The position numbers were made by a program, and so were the translations under genes. A stretch of 11,025 nucleotides of DNA from an uncultured Lachnospiraceae bacterium (GTDB lineage Bacteria; Bacillota_A; Clostridia; Lachnospirales; Lachnospiraceae): positions 1 through 11,025 of the forward strand of contig CANOBT010000175.1 in the NCBI GenBank assembly GCA_947564305.1, in the 5' to 3' direction. The notes beneath the pieces are model-generated. The model saw only the letters and a program-made list of their open reading frames with translations. It was not told the origin of the DNA and made no database searches. Position 1 is the first letter of the stretch; each line of letters starts with the position of its first letter. Below are positions 4,771 through 11,025 of this stretch, piece after piece.

Positions 4771-5233
4771 AATAGACCATGAAATCCTTGGTTGTGTGGA
4801 TATGGAAACAGGAGAGATAGTCAACGTGGATGCGCTGAATGCTTTGGAGATGGAGCGTGGTGCAAAGATTGAAAATATCGCCTTGTGGATTAAGAACCTG
4901 TTGTCCGATGCGGAGCAGATAAAAGCGGAAATGGACGCACTGGCAAAGCGTGAGAAGTCGGCAAGGAATAAGGCTGAAAATCTCAAGAAGTATCTTTCGG
5001 GATATCTGAATGGTAGTAAATTTAGTACTTCCAAAGTAGCAATATCCTTTAGAAATTCTACGTCTGTTGAGGTTTCTGACATTAATAAGATAATGTCTCT
5101 TGATGATGCGAACAGTTATTTGAAATATTCTGAACCAATGCCGGACAAGGTAGCTATTAAAAACGCTATCAAAAGCGGCGTTCAGATTCCGGGGTGCAGT
5201 TTGGTAGAAAAATCAAATATTCAAATTAAATAA
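4757..5233 (+). CDS. Siphovirus Gp157-like protein
   Basis: The 158-residue protein fits the Gp157 family of Gram-positive siphoviruses (from streptococcal phage Sfi21). It has an N-terminal acidic segment, a long coiled-coil helix (about 29-85, with 'SDAEQIKAEMDALAKREKSA' and 'KAENLKKYLSGYL'), then a beta-rich C-terminal part (SKVAISFRNSTSVEVSD) ending in 'IPGCSLVEK'. Family members usually sit next to phage single-strand annealing or replication genes, as here, and one was reported to affect phage resistance; the biochemical role is not established. It overlaps the upstream 47-aa gene. Assignment rests on overall pattern and context. Confidence 0.82.
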   Translation: MNLYEIDHEILGCVDMETGEIVNVDALNALEMERGAKIENIALWIKNLLSDAEQIKAEMDALAKREKSARNKAENLKKYLSGYLNGSKFSTSKVAISFRNSTSVEVSDINKIMSLDDANSYLKYSEPMPDKVAIKNAIKSGVQIPGCSLVEKSNIQIK

Positions 5234-5297
5234 ATTGAATGGATATGCGGACTGCCGTTTGTGACGGTTGGAGAGGAATTATAGGAGGATAGGGAAA

Positions 5298-6440
5298 GTG
5301 GAAAATGCAAAATGTTATGAACTGACATTGACCCCTAATTATGTGTCGGACTGGACTTTTAACGATGCAATTCGGGAGTTAATTCAGAACGGTACAGACC
5401 AAGAAGTTTTGGATAAAGAAAAGCATTTCAGCATTGAGTATGACAGAGAAAGGCAGGTTTTGCAGTTGAAAAACAGCAAATCTGCACTCAAAATCAACAC
5501 TCTTTTGCTTGGCAGAAGCAGTAAGGCAGGAAATGATGATACTGTCGGACAGTTCGGCGAGGGTTATAAGATAGCCGCCCTTGTCCTAAATCGCATCGGA
5601 AAGACCTTTACAGTGCTGAACAATGAAAAAAACGAGGTATGGGAATCAAGGTTTAAGAACTCCGAAAAGTGGCTTGAAAAAATCCTTGCTTTTTATATCA
5701 GTAAGAAAGAAACGGAAGATACTGGACTTTGTATAGAAGTTGGGAATGTGTCTTGGGAAGAATATCGCGGATTGTCTGACGTTTGGATGAAGTTTGACGA
5801 AGATGATTACATGGGCATGAACGTGGTAGATACATCATATGGCGAGATTCTTACAGATGAAGATTTTTCCGGAAAAGTATATGTCAATGGATTGTTTGTC
5901 AACTGCAATGCGGCTTTGAAATACGGTTACAATTTCAAGCCAAAATACATAAAGTTGGAGCGTGACAGAAAGGCTTGTGATTCTTTTGACGCAAGAGAAA
6001 TTACTTGCCGCATGATTGCGGAGGGTATGGTAAGAGGTGGCATTCCGATTGAGGAAGTAAATAGAATGGTCAATGAGAATGCTGATGATGTGTACAATTT
6101 TGAATACAACACATATGAAAATGACATTCAAAAGGTGCAGGAAGTTCTTCTTAATGCTTTTGACAAACAAAACCCACAGCCTTATTCAATCCCTGTTAGT
6201 TCACAGGATGAAATTAAAAAGGTAAAGTCTTATGGCGGCAATCCTGTTGTAGTTCCGTCTAAGGTTGCGAAACTTCTTAAAAATGAAACAAGCAAGAGAA
6301 TCAAGGAACTTGTGGAGCTTCCGAGCGCAAATGCTTTGACTTTAAGAGGCAGGTTTAATCGGTGGTATGACATTTACGCTGATAAATTGGAAAGTGAAGC
6401 CAGGGCGGAGTTGAAAAGCCTTATTGATGAAATGGAATAA
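5298..6440 (+). CDS. GHKL (Bergerat-fold) ATP-binding protein
   Basis: A 380-residue protein with an N-terminal ATPase fold. The N box is at AIRELIQNGTD (E27 as catalytic base, N31 as Mg ligand), and the lid glycine motif is VGQFGEGYKIA (84-92). The usual second motif DxGxG, whose Asp contacts adenine, is not seen: the equivalent strand reads LQLKNSKSAL. The C-terminal half (about 190-380) has no motif I know, so partner or substrate is undefined. Start: GTG 5298, 9 nt after TAGGAGG; a TTG at 5268 is in frame but lacks a site. It sits between the Gp157-like and annealing-protein genes, implying a role in DNA recombination, replication or chaperone-like remodelling of such complexes. It is not MutL, gyrase or a histidine kinase, since no transducer or phosphoacceptor domain is visible. 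Confidence 0.75.
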   Translation: MENAKCYELTLTPNYVSDWTFNDAIRELIQNGTDQEVLDKEKHFSIEYDRERQVLQLKNSKSALKINTLLLGRSSKAGNDDTVGQFGEGYKIAALVLNRIGKTFTVLNNEKNEVWESRFKNSEKWLEKILAFYISKKETEDTGLCIEVGNVSWEEYRGLSDVWMKFDEDDYMGMNVVDTSYGEILTDEDFSGKVYVNGLFVNCNAALKYGYNFKPKYIKLERDRKACDSFDAREITCRMIAEGMVRGGIPIEEVNRMVNENADDVYNFEYNTYENDIQKVQEVLLNAFDKQNPQPYSIPVSSQDEIKKVKSYGGNPVVVPSKVAKLLKNETSKRIKELVELPSANALTLRGRFNRWYDIYADKLESEARAELKSLIDEME

Positions 6441-6469
6441 TTATTAGGAGATTGGAGGATTAGGGAAAT

Positions 6470-6991
6470 ATGAATAAATTCCGCGAATTACGTGCAGATG
6501 AAATAGACTGCCGTGTCGCTATGGTAAAAGAAAATGGCTGTTCTCTTTTGCTCTACAAGGACGCAAGGTGTGACATGAATATACTTGATGAAACAGTCGG
6601 GGAAATGAACTGGCAAAGACAGCATGACAGGGATAATGCAAACTGTATTGTGTCTATCTGGGATAAAGAAAAAAGCCAGTGGATTTCAAAGGAGGACACA
6701 GGCACGGAAAGTTACACCGAAAAAGAAAAAGGGCTTGCGTCTGACAGCTTTAAAAGAGCGTGCTTCAACTGGGGGATTGGAAGGGAACTTTATACTGCGC
6801 CTTTTATCTGGATTCCGAAAGAATCCGTAACCATAAAGCCGACTGGACAGAAATTTACTACTTTTGACAGATTCAGAGTAACACAGATTCTTTATGAGAA
6901 CGGTGCAATAGTGGCATTGGCAATCAGAAATGATTCGCTTGGGAAAATGGCGTTTGCCCTTGATATAAGAAAAAAGGATAGTAAGAAATGA
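6470..6991 (+). CDS. Rad52-like single-strand DNA annealing protein
   Basis: The 173-residue protein carries a strand-helix region close to phage Rad52/Rad22-like annealing proteins: a beta-rich N-terminal half with NCIVSIWDKE, then LASDSFKRACFNWGIGRELY (89-108), followed by a beta-rich tail. Such proteins anneal complementary single strands during phage recombination and repair. AGGAG lies at 6446-6450 and GGAGG at 6455-6459; ATG 6470 is 10 nt after the second. Its stop overlaps the next start (ATGA, 6988-6991). Neighbouring NinB-like and ERCC4-nuclease genes agree with a recombination role. No partner exonuclease of RecE/Exo type is visible in the window. The 'SFKRA...G.GR.LY' block is the main evidence. 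Confidence 0.7.
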   Translation: MNKFRELRADEIDCRVAMVKENGCSLLLYKDARCDMNILDETVGEMNWQRQHDRDNANCIVSIWDKEKSQWISKEDTGTESYTEKEKGLASDSFKRACFNWGIGRELYTAPFIWIPKESVTIKPTGQKFTTFDRFRVTQILYENGAIVALAIRNDSLGKMAFALDIRKKDSKK

Positions 6992-7545
6992 ATCTGATTG
7001 GAAAAATAAAGGACATTGGACGGACATTAGACGGAAAGTATACATTAACGCTTGAAAGCCCTCAAATAGCCGCAGACGAAGCCACAAGTCTATTACAGGA
7101 AGAACGGCTTGACGTTGAAATCAAAAAGCACAGAAAAAAGAGAAGTCTTGACGCAAATAGTTATTATTGGCTTTTACTTTCCAAACTTGCAGAATCATTA
7201 AATGTAAGTAAGCCATATATGCACAATTCTATTCTACGGAGATATGGACAGATAGAGAGGATAGACGGACAGGCAGTATATATTGTCATCCCAGATACAG
7301 AATCAGCACAGAAAGACGTGGATGAAGCGCAACTTTACCACTTAAAACCTACATCACAAGTAAAGGAGGGAAAAGGCGGCATGATGTATAGAACCTATAT
7401 GCTGTTGAAAGGTTCCAGCGTGTATGATGTGAAAGAAATGTCTGTGCTGATTGACGGGATTGTGAATGAATGTAAAGGAATGGGAATTGAAACAATTCCA
7501 CCAGATGAGTTGCAACGAATGATGGCGGCTTATAAAAGAAATTAG
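6988..7545 (+). CDS. NinB-like (lambda Orf family) recombination protein
   Basis: The 185-residue protein has a small beta domain (about 1-45), then KKHRKKRSLDANSYYWLL (47-64), close to the NinB signature (basic strand, RS-L-D-A-N, aromatic helix). In lambda, NinB/Orf binds single-strand DNA and SSB and helps load annealing protein. The rest is helical with a beta strand pair (QAVYIVIPDTES). Translation is coupled to the Rad52-like gene by the ATGA overlap, which fits a mediator acting on that protein. Many related Firmicutes phage proteins carry only a hypothetical label, so confidence is moderate. Confidence 0.62.
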   Translation: MNLIGKIKDIGRTLDGKYTLTLESPQIAADEATSLLQEERLDVEIKKHRKKRSLDANSYYWLLLSKLAESLNVSKPYMHNSILRRYGQIERIDGQAVYIVIPDTESAQKDVDEAQLYHLKPTSQVKEGKGGMMYRTYMLLKGSSVYDVKEMSVLIDGIVNECKGMGIETIPPDELQRMMAAYKRN

Positions 7546-7636
7546 GTAACTATTAACCAATGTTCATGCGTTAGTTACATATATCACGAATAAACTGGCG
7601 GCAGCGAGTGGTCTCCGTTGCCGCCAGAAAGGAGGG
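7546..7636 (+). promoter_or_regulatory. Two stem-loops just before the nuclease ribosome binding site
   Basis: Stem 1 pairs GTAACTA (7546-7552), starting right after the upstream stop codon, with TAGTTAC (7572-7578). Stem 2 is a strong 12-bp hairpin (7595-7606 with 7616-7627: CTGGCGGCAGCG against CGTTGCCGCCAG, one G-U) with a 9-nt loop. It touches the ribosome binding site AAAGGAGGG (7628-7636). The loop sequence TCTCC (7612-7616) could pair with GGAGG (7631-7635). This may control translation of the next gene, protect mRNA ends, or punctuate the operon. No T run follows. Confidence 0.5.
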
Positions 7637-7647
7637 AATGTGAGTGC

Positions 7648-8157
7648 ATGCAGATACAAGTGGACACACGCGAACATGCCAAAGAATGGGAGCGCATAAA
7701 AGGGCAGTTTGACGCTCTGGGAGTGCAGTATTTCCGTTCAAAAATGTATGTGGGAGATTATCAGTCTTTGGACAATCCAAGGTTGGTAATCGACCGCAAA
7801 AAGGACTTGCAGGAGATATGCGGGAATGTCTGCCAGCAACATGAGCGTTTCAAGGCTGAATTACTTCGTGCAAAAGAGCAGGGGATAAAATTGGTTATCC
7901 TCTGCGAGCATGGGGCAGATATTAAGAGCCTTGAAGATGTATTTTTCTGGAGCAATCCAAGACGACATCAGATACGGTGGAAAACGGTCAACGGCAAGCG
8001 TGTAAAGGACGTAATATCAGCTAAGGCAGTTGACGGGAACCAGCTTTACAAGTCGCTGTGTACGATTCGTGATAGGTATAATGTTGACTTTGTTTTCTGT
8101 AAAAAGGAAGAAACGGGGCAGAAAATCATAGATATTCTTGGTGGTTCGCATGACTAA
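7648..8157 (+). CDS. ERCC4-type (XPF-like) nuclease
   Basis: The 169-residue protein is a single ERCC4 nuclease domain. Visible motifs: VDTRE (5-9), KMYVGDY (32-38, D37) and LVIDRKKDLQEI (46-57). The last is the phage counterpart of the ERKxxxD active site of XPF/MUS81 and of the Hef family (D49, R50, K51). A second conserved part reads 'QQHERFKAELLRA' with a later strand 'LVILCEHG'. Such enzymes cut branched DNA such as flaps, forks and recombination intermediates. ATG 7648 is preferred; GGAGG lies 12 nt upstream, a little far, and an ATGTGA start-stop sits between (7638-7643). An upstream TTG (7618) would fall in the hairpin. It overlaps the primase gene by 8 bp. Confidence 0.85.
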   Translation: MQIQVDTREHAKEWERIKGQFDALGVQYFRSKMYVGDYQSLDNPRLVIDRKKDLQEICGNVCQQHERFKAELLRAKEQGIKLVILCEHGADIKSLEDVFFWSNPRRHQIRWKTVNGKRVKDVISAKAVDGNQLYKSLCTIRDRYNVDFVFCKKEETGQKIIDILGGSHD

Positions 8158-8650
8158 GGAAGAAATAAAAGACCTCTATTCCATGAAAGATATTCTGGAA
8201 CGATACGGGCTGCCACAGCCGAACAGGGCAGGTTTTATATGCTGTCCGTTCCACAAGGAAAAGACGGCGAGCATGAAGATATATAAGAAAGATTTTCATT
8301 GCTTCGGTTGCGGTGCAAATGGTGACATATTCACCTTTGTTATGCTTATGGACGGACTGACTTTTAAAGAAGCATTTAAAGAACTTGGTGGGGAGACTGA
8401 CAACAGTTTCTCCACCAGATTAAAGATTTACCAAGCCCAAAAGAAGCGGGAAATGCAACGGAAAACAGAGGATAAGCTAAAGAGGAAACGGGAACTGAAC
8501 TATCTGCTGATGGAAGTTTACCGCAAGTGGCTTGAAAGGCTTGAACCGCTTTCTGCTGCTTGGTGCGATACTTACAATGCATTGCAGTACCAAGAATATC
8601 TATGGGAAATATTAAACGATCCGGAGGAATGTTATGAAGCAATTCAATGA
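8150..8650 (+). CDS. CHC2 zinc-finger, DnaG-type primase N-terminal piece
   Basis: The 166-residue protein starts with the DnaG-like zinc domain: an N-terminal helix (KDILERYGL), then CCPFHKEKTASMKIYKKDFH and CFGCGANGDIFTFV. Zinc ligands are C32, H35, C51 and C54. Family members recognise template start sites for primer synthesis. After about residue 85 the protein is a charged helix and ends in an unassigned tail; the TOPRIM catalytic domain of DnaG is absent. A partner must therefore supply catalysis, or the protein acts as a DNA-binding loader for the VirE-type helicase encoded next. Start ATG 8150 has a weak GGTGG ahead and overlaps the nuclease gene by 8 bp; the 3' end overlaps the helicase by 17 bp. 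Confidence 0.85.
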   Translation: MTKEEIKDLYSMKDILERYGLPQPNRAGFICCPFHKEKTASMKIYKKDFHCFGCGANGDIFTFVMLMDGLTFKEAFKELGGETDNSFSTRLKIYQAQKKREMQRKTEDKLKRKRELNYLLMEVYRKWLERLEPLSAAWCDTYNALQYQEYLWEILNDPEECYEAIQ

Positions 8651-10259
8651 ATTAAGCAAGGAAGAAATTCTTTCCGGTGAAATTTTTGAAGAAATTTTGA
8701 ATGAAGCTGATGAAATAAAAAGGGCTGATCTGATTTCAAACTTAAAGCTTCGCGCCAAAGAATTAGGAGTGAAAAGTTTGTTTGATGAAAAGTTGAAAAC
8801 CTATCAGAAAATTGATACGGAAACGAAAAGGAAGTATCAAGGGGGCGTTTATTCCAATAATGTGCCGCCAGATTCCAATATTGCCGAAGTTTTGCAAATG
8901 CTTGATTACAAGATTGAGTATGACAATGACGGAAACGAAAAAAGCAGGAAATTGCAGCAAACAGTCCGAAATTTTGAAATCATCATGGAGAATGACAACC
9001 GATTTGCAGGAAAGATTAAATTTGACGAGTTTTCAAGGCAAGAATACCTAATGGGGGAAATCCCGTGGGAAAGCGAATCCTGCGACCGTGCATGGGGAAG
9101 CCATGATGACGCGGCACTGTATTCTATTATACAAACGGATTATGGAGTGAAAAACAGGAACGATTATTTTGATGCAATCAAGAATGTTTCCATGCGCAAC
9201 AGGTTCCACCCGGTAAGGGATGTCCTGGATAGCTTAGAATGGGACGGATCCGAAAGGATACGCAGTTTGTTGCCGGATTACTTAGGCGTGGAGGACACAG
9301 AGTATTCCTATCAAGTCATACGACTTTGGATGCTGGGCGCCGTTGCGCGAGTATATGAACCGGGATGTAAATTTGATTATACAATGATTTTTACTGGCCC
9401 GCAGGGATTAGGAAAAAGCACATTCCTCAAAATGATGGCGTTAAATGATAGCTGGTTTAATGATTCCCTTGACAGCTTGGATTCTGACAAGGCAGCGCAA
9501 TCGCTTATGGGTTCATGGATTGTGGAGCTGGCAGAACTGAAATCACTGGCGCGGACGGCTGGCGGCGTAGAGAGCGTGAAGAGGTTCCTCACGGCGGTCC
9601 AGGACAAGTACCGGGTTCCTTATGAGCGCAGGGCAGATATATTCTTGCGGCAGTGCGTGTTTGCTGGTACTACGAATAAAAGTGATTTCTTGCAGGATGA
9701 AACAGGGAACAGGCGATTCCTAATTATCCAGACGGGCGTAAACAAACCTACAAAAAGCCTTTTTGTACCAGAAGCCATAGAGGATATGAAAGCAGCGTGG
9801 GCGCAGGCGGTACATATCTGGAAAACCGAACAGCCAGAACTTATCTTGCCGGATTCGTGCCGGGACGAAGCGCGGCGGTTGCAGGATGAGAGCATGGCTG
9901 ATGATGGGAAAGTGGGAATCATTACGCAGTTTTTGGAGAATAAACAGCGTACTTGCGTGCTTGAGATTTGGAAAGCTGCACTGGAAAGACCTGATATTCC
10001 TAAAAAATGGGAATCGTCTGAAATAATGGACATAGTTTTATCAATTCCCGGATGGCAAAAGATGAAAAATTCTACAACTTTTGGTGAGTATGGAAAGCAA
10101 AAAGGACTGCAAAAAGTCAACCAAGTGTCAACCAAGTGTCAACCAAGTGCTACCAACTCATTAAAAAATGGAGAAAATTTGGAAGATAATTGCCAAAATT
10201 CAGCAGATGGCTTTATTTCAGTTGAAGATTTTGAACAGGAAGAATTGCCGTTTCAATAG
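8634..10259 (+). CDS. VirE-family AAA+/SF3-like replicative helicase
   Basis: The 541-residue protein matches the virulence-associated E family common in phages and mobile elements, an ATPase used in replication. It has an acidic N-terminal region, a central domain with Walker A GPQGLGKST (255-263), Walker B WIVELAEL (295-302), a sensor-1-like TTNK (346-349) and a downstream arginine pair (NRR, 359-361). The C-terminal region beyond about 490 looks disordered, rich in Asn, Gln and Ser, and ends in an acidic VEDFEQEELPFQ resembling SSB tails. The 3' coding DNA contains three exact 11-bp tandem repeats (10116-10148), tied to the probable origin. GGAGG lies 6 nt before ATG 8634. It overlaps the CHC2 gene, so primase and helicase would be made together. 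No TOPRIM or archaeal-type primase domain is seen. Confidence 0.88.
   Translation: MKQFNELSKEEILSGEIFEEILNEADEIKRADLISNLKLRAKELGVKSLFDEKLKTYQKIDTETKRKYQGGVYSNNVPPDSNIAEVLQMLDYKIEYDNDGNEKSRKLQQTVRNFEIIMENDNRFAGKIKFDEFSRQEYLMGEIPWESESCDRAWGSHDDAALYSIIQTDYGVKNRNDYFDAIKNVSMRNRFHPVRDVLDSLEWDGSERIRSLLPDYLGVEDTEYSYQVIRLWMLGAVARVYEPGCKFDYTMIFTGPQGLGKSTFLKMMALNDSWFNDSLDSLDSDKAAQSLMGSWIVELAELKSLARTAGGVESVKRFLTAVQDKYRVPYERRADIFLRQCVFAGTTNKSDFLQDETGNRRFLIIQTGVNKPTKSLFVPEAIEDMKAAWAQAVHIWKTEQPELILPDSCRDEARRLQDESMADDGKVGIITQFLENKQRTCVLEIWKAALERPDIPKKWESSEIMDIVLSIPGWQKMKNSTTFGEYGKQKGLQKVNQVSTKCQPSATNSLKNGENLEDNCQNSADGFISVEDFEQEELPFQ
10116..10158 (+). repeat. 11-bp tandem repeats GTCAACCAAGT inside the helicase gene
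   Basis: GTCAACCAAGT is repeated exactly three times head to tail (10116-10126, 10127-10137, 10138-10148), then once degenerately (GCTACCAACT, 10149-10158). An 11-bp step places copies on the same face of the helix. Since 11 is not a multiple of three, each copy is read in a different frame, so the repeat is selected as DNA, not protein. Confidence 0.85.
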
Positions 10260-10494
10260 CAAAAACACAAAAAGTTAGTTGCTTTGGTTGCTTTGGTTGA
10301 CTTATTGAAGTCTTGAAACCCTTGATTTTACTGGATTTCAACCAAGTCAACTAAGTCAACCACTATATTAAAAAAGTATACATATATAAATATATATAAG
10401 GAATATAGTAGTAATAGTAGTAAAAGAAAAATGTTTTTAATGTTTGTTGAAAAAACTGGTTGACTTGGTTGATATGGTTGCAAAGGAGATTATC
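10260..10494. other. Putative replication origin: repeats around an AT-rich tract
   Basis: This 235-nt gap has no gene. It holds three of the four repeat clusters, and between two of them an almost pure A/T stretch (about 10363-10440, with TATACATATATAAATATATATAAGG-like sequence) that should melt easily. Repeats plus an unwinding region directly behind the helicase gene is the usual build of a phage or plasmid origin. It might also contain a transcription terminator made by the inverted copies. The origin role is inferred from architecture. Confidence 0.6.
10282..10483. repeat. Further copies of the repeat in alternating orientation
   Basis: After the helicase stop come inverted copies with core TTTGGTTG at 10283-10290 and 10292-10299 (continuing to GAC 10301). 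Forward copies follow, TCAACCAAG, TCAACTAAG and TCAACCA at 10338-10362, then inverted copies TGGTTGACT, TGGTTGATA and TGGTTGCAA at 10457-10483. The step here is 9 bp instead of 11. TGGTTGACTTA (10294-10304) is the exact complement of TAAGTCAACCA (10352-10362), so large hairpins are possible. Confidence 0.8.
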
Positions 10495-10740
10495 ATGCAG
10501 GAAAAAATAGAGGAAAGGCATAAAAAGATTGCTCATATTCAGAATACGATTTGGGAGATATATAAAACGTTTCTGAAAAACCATGATATGGCAGAGTATA
10601 ACGATAGATGGACAGAACTTATGCTGCAATATCGTAATAGGGCAGACGAAGAGTTATTCTCATTCTGTAAGTGCCAGTTTATCACATGGGAGCCGATCAT
10701 AAGGATGTTTGGAGCAGAGTTTAGGAACACATCTGATTGA
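10495..10740 (+). CDS. Small phage protein of unknown function (81 aa)
   Basis: ATG 10495 is 6 nt after AAAGGAG (10482-10488). An upstream in-frame TTG at 10444 would make the repeat cluster coding (LVDLVDMVA) and is unlikely. The product is helical and charged at first (MQEKIEERHKKIAHIQNT), then aromatic, with two cysteines in CKCQF near the C-terminus. No family is recognised. It follows the putative origin and precedes other short early genes. Confidence 0.68.
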   Translation: MQEKIEERHKKIAHIQNTIWEIYKTFLKNHDMAEYNDRWTELMLQYRNRADEELFSFCKCQFITWEPIIRMFGAEFRNTSD

Positions 10741-10793
10741 GTAGAAAGTATCAAACTGCCCGCAGTGGTGCAGGAAAAGGAGGGATAAGGGAA

Positions 10794-10979
10794 ATGATGA
10801 GCAATAATATTAGCTGGCTTATGACAACGCCATCTGGTGATTGTAATTTTAAAAGTGCATTGAAAAGAGCTACCAATGAAGAAATCCGAGCAACAATCAC
10901 TAATCTTGATGGAAAGAGTGGAGTAAAGACCAAGTTAAAGGCGCTGGAAGCGGAATTGAGAAGAAGAGCAAGGCGGTGA
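10794..10979 (+). CDS. Small basic phage protein (61 aa)
   Basis: ATG 10794 is 10 nt after AAGGAGGG; a second ATG follows immediately. The product begins MMSNNISWLMTTPSGDCNF and continues with a basic helical region (SALKRATNEEIRATI, then KALEAELRRRARR). The 'ALK.AT.EE.R' and 'ALEAELRRR' phrases are common in short Clostridia prophage proteins, function unknown. The basic end suggests nucleic-acid contact at most. Confidence 0.68.
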   Translation: MMSNNISWLMTTPSGDCNFKSALKRATNEEIRATITNLDGKSGVKTKLKALEAELRRRARR

Positions 10980-10983
10980 TACC

Positions 10984-11025
10984 ATGCGCAGAAAATGCCA
11001 CACCTGCCTATGCCGGACATGCTTG
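10984..11025 (+). CDS. Start of a Cys-rich small protein, cut by window end
   Basis: ATG 10984 opens a frame of 14 codons to the window edge, MRRKCHTCLCRTCL, with CxxC and CxxC arranged like a small zinc ribbon or knuckle. It begins 4 nt after the previous stop, with only a weak GGCGGTGA ahead. Short Cys-rich peptides at this place are frequent in such prophages. The call rests on the cysteine pattern and position. Confidence 0.5.
   Translation, partial: MRRKCHTCLCRTCL

Noticed and set aside
4603..5082. 159-codon minus-strand frame opposite the 47-aa and Gp157-like genes
   Set aside because: It is antisense to genes with proper start sites and family features, and its Ser/Phe-rich translation is typical of a reverse-complement shadow.
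5268..5297. TTG start giving a ten-residue longer GHKL protein
   Set aside because: The extension covers the ribosome binding site TAGGAGG that serves GTG 5298, and TTG lacks its own site.
9620..10135. 171-codon open frame on the minus strand within the helicase gene
   Set aside because: It lies wholly opposite a strongly supported VirE-family gene, has no recognisable domain and no good ribosome binding site; it reflects the composition of the sense strand.
10116..10483. Repeats considered as a CRISPR array
   Set aside because: Units are 9-11 bp, largely without unique spacers, and change orientation; no cas gene is present.
10444..10494. TTG start for the 81-aa protein
   Set aside because: It would read the repeat cluster as protein (LVDLVD), and the ATG at 10495 has a better placed AAAGGAG.

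Overview
The window looks like the left end of a temperate phage (prophage) integrated in a low-GC Gram-positive genome, most likely a gut Clostridia/Lachnospiraceae host. The signs are strong AGGAGG ribosome binding sites before almost every gene, AT-rich intergenic DNA with consensus sigma-A promoters, a tRNA without an encoded CCA, and the gene order integrase, repressor switch, small early genes, recombination genes, replication genes. The taxon is inferred from style, not from a search.

Layout. Positions 1-53 are the 3' part of a tRNA-Leu(UAA) gene, the probable attachment site, followed by a hairpin terminator (61-117) and two pairs of short direct repeats. A minus-strand lysogeny block follows: a tyrosine integrase (163-1194) translationally coupled to a membrane-anchored Mrr-type nuclease (1191-2243), and a CI-like repressor (2563-2961). 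A small plus-strand gene, apparently frame-disturbed by A7/G7 tracts, lies between nuclease and repressor. Around 2977-3074 is a textbook genetic switch: divergent near-perfect promoters and at least three operator-like copies of an AAATTGAATTT palindrome. A hidden 38-aa membrane peptide starts the rightward transcript. Opposite to it lies a coiled-coil, tail-anchored protein (3171-3494) with its own leftward promoter, probably a lysogenic moron.

From 3553 to 4770 there is a string of small early genes, including a 79-aa HTH-like protein and two single-TM peptides, with a structured 150-nt gap. From 4757 the recombination and replication module runs: Gp157-like protein, a GHKL-type ATPase, a Rad52-like annealing protein, a NinB-like protein, an ERCC4-type nuclease, a CHC2 zinc-finger primase piece and a VirE-family helicase. 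The last four join by short overlaps or closely follow one another. The 3' end of the helicase gene and the 235-nt gap after it carry four clusters of a CAACCAAG-type repeat in alternating orientation around a very AT-rich stretch, a good candidate replication origin. Two small early proteins and the start of a Cys-rich peptide close the window.

Together: in the lysogen the leftward genes (integrase/nuclease, repressor, and the 107-aa moron) are expected to be expressed. On induction the rightward promoter at 3034-3062 would drive the early genes. The annealing protein, NinB-like protein and ERCC4 nuclease would process DNA ends, and the split primase and helicase would replicate from the repeat-rich origin.
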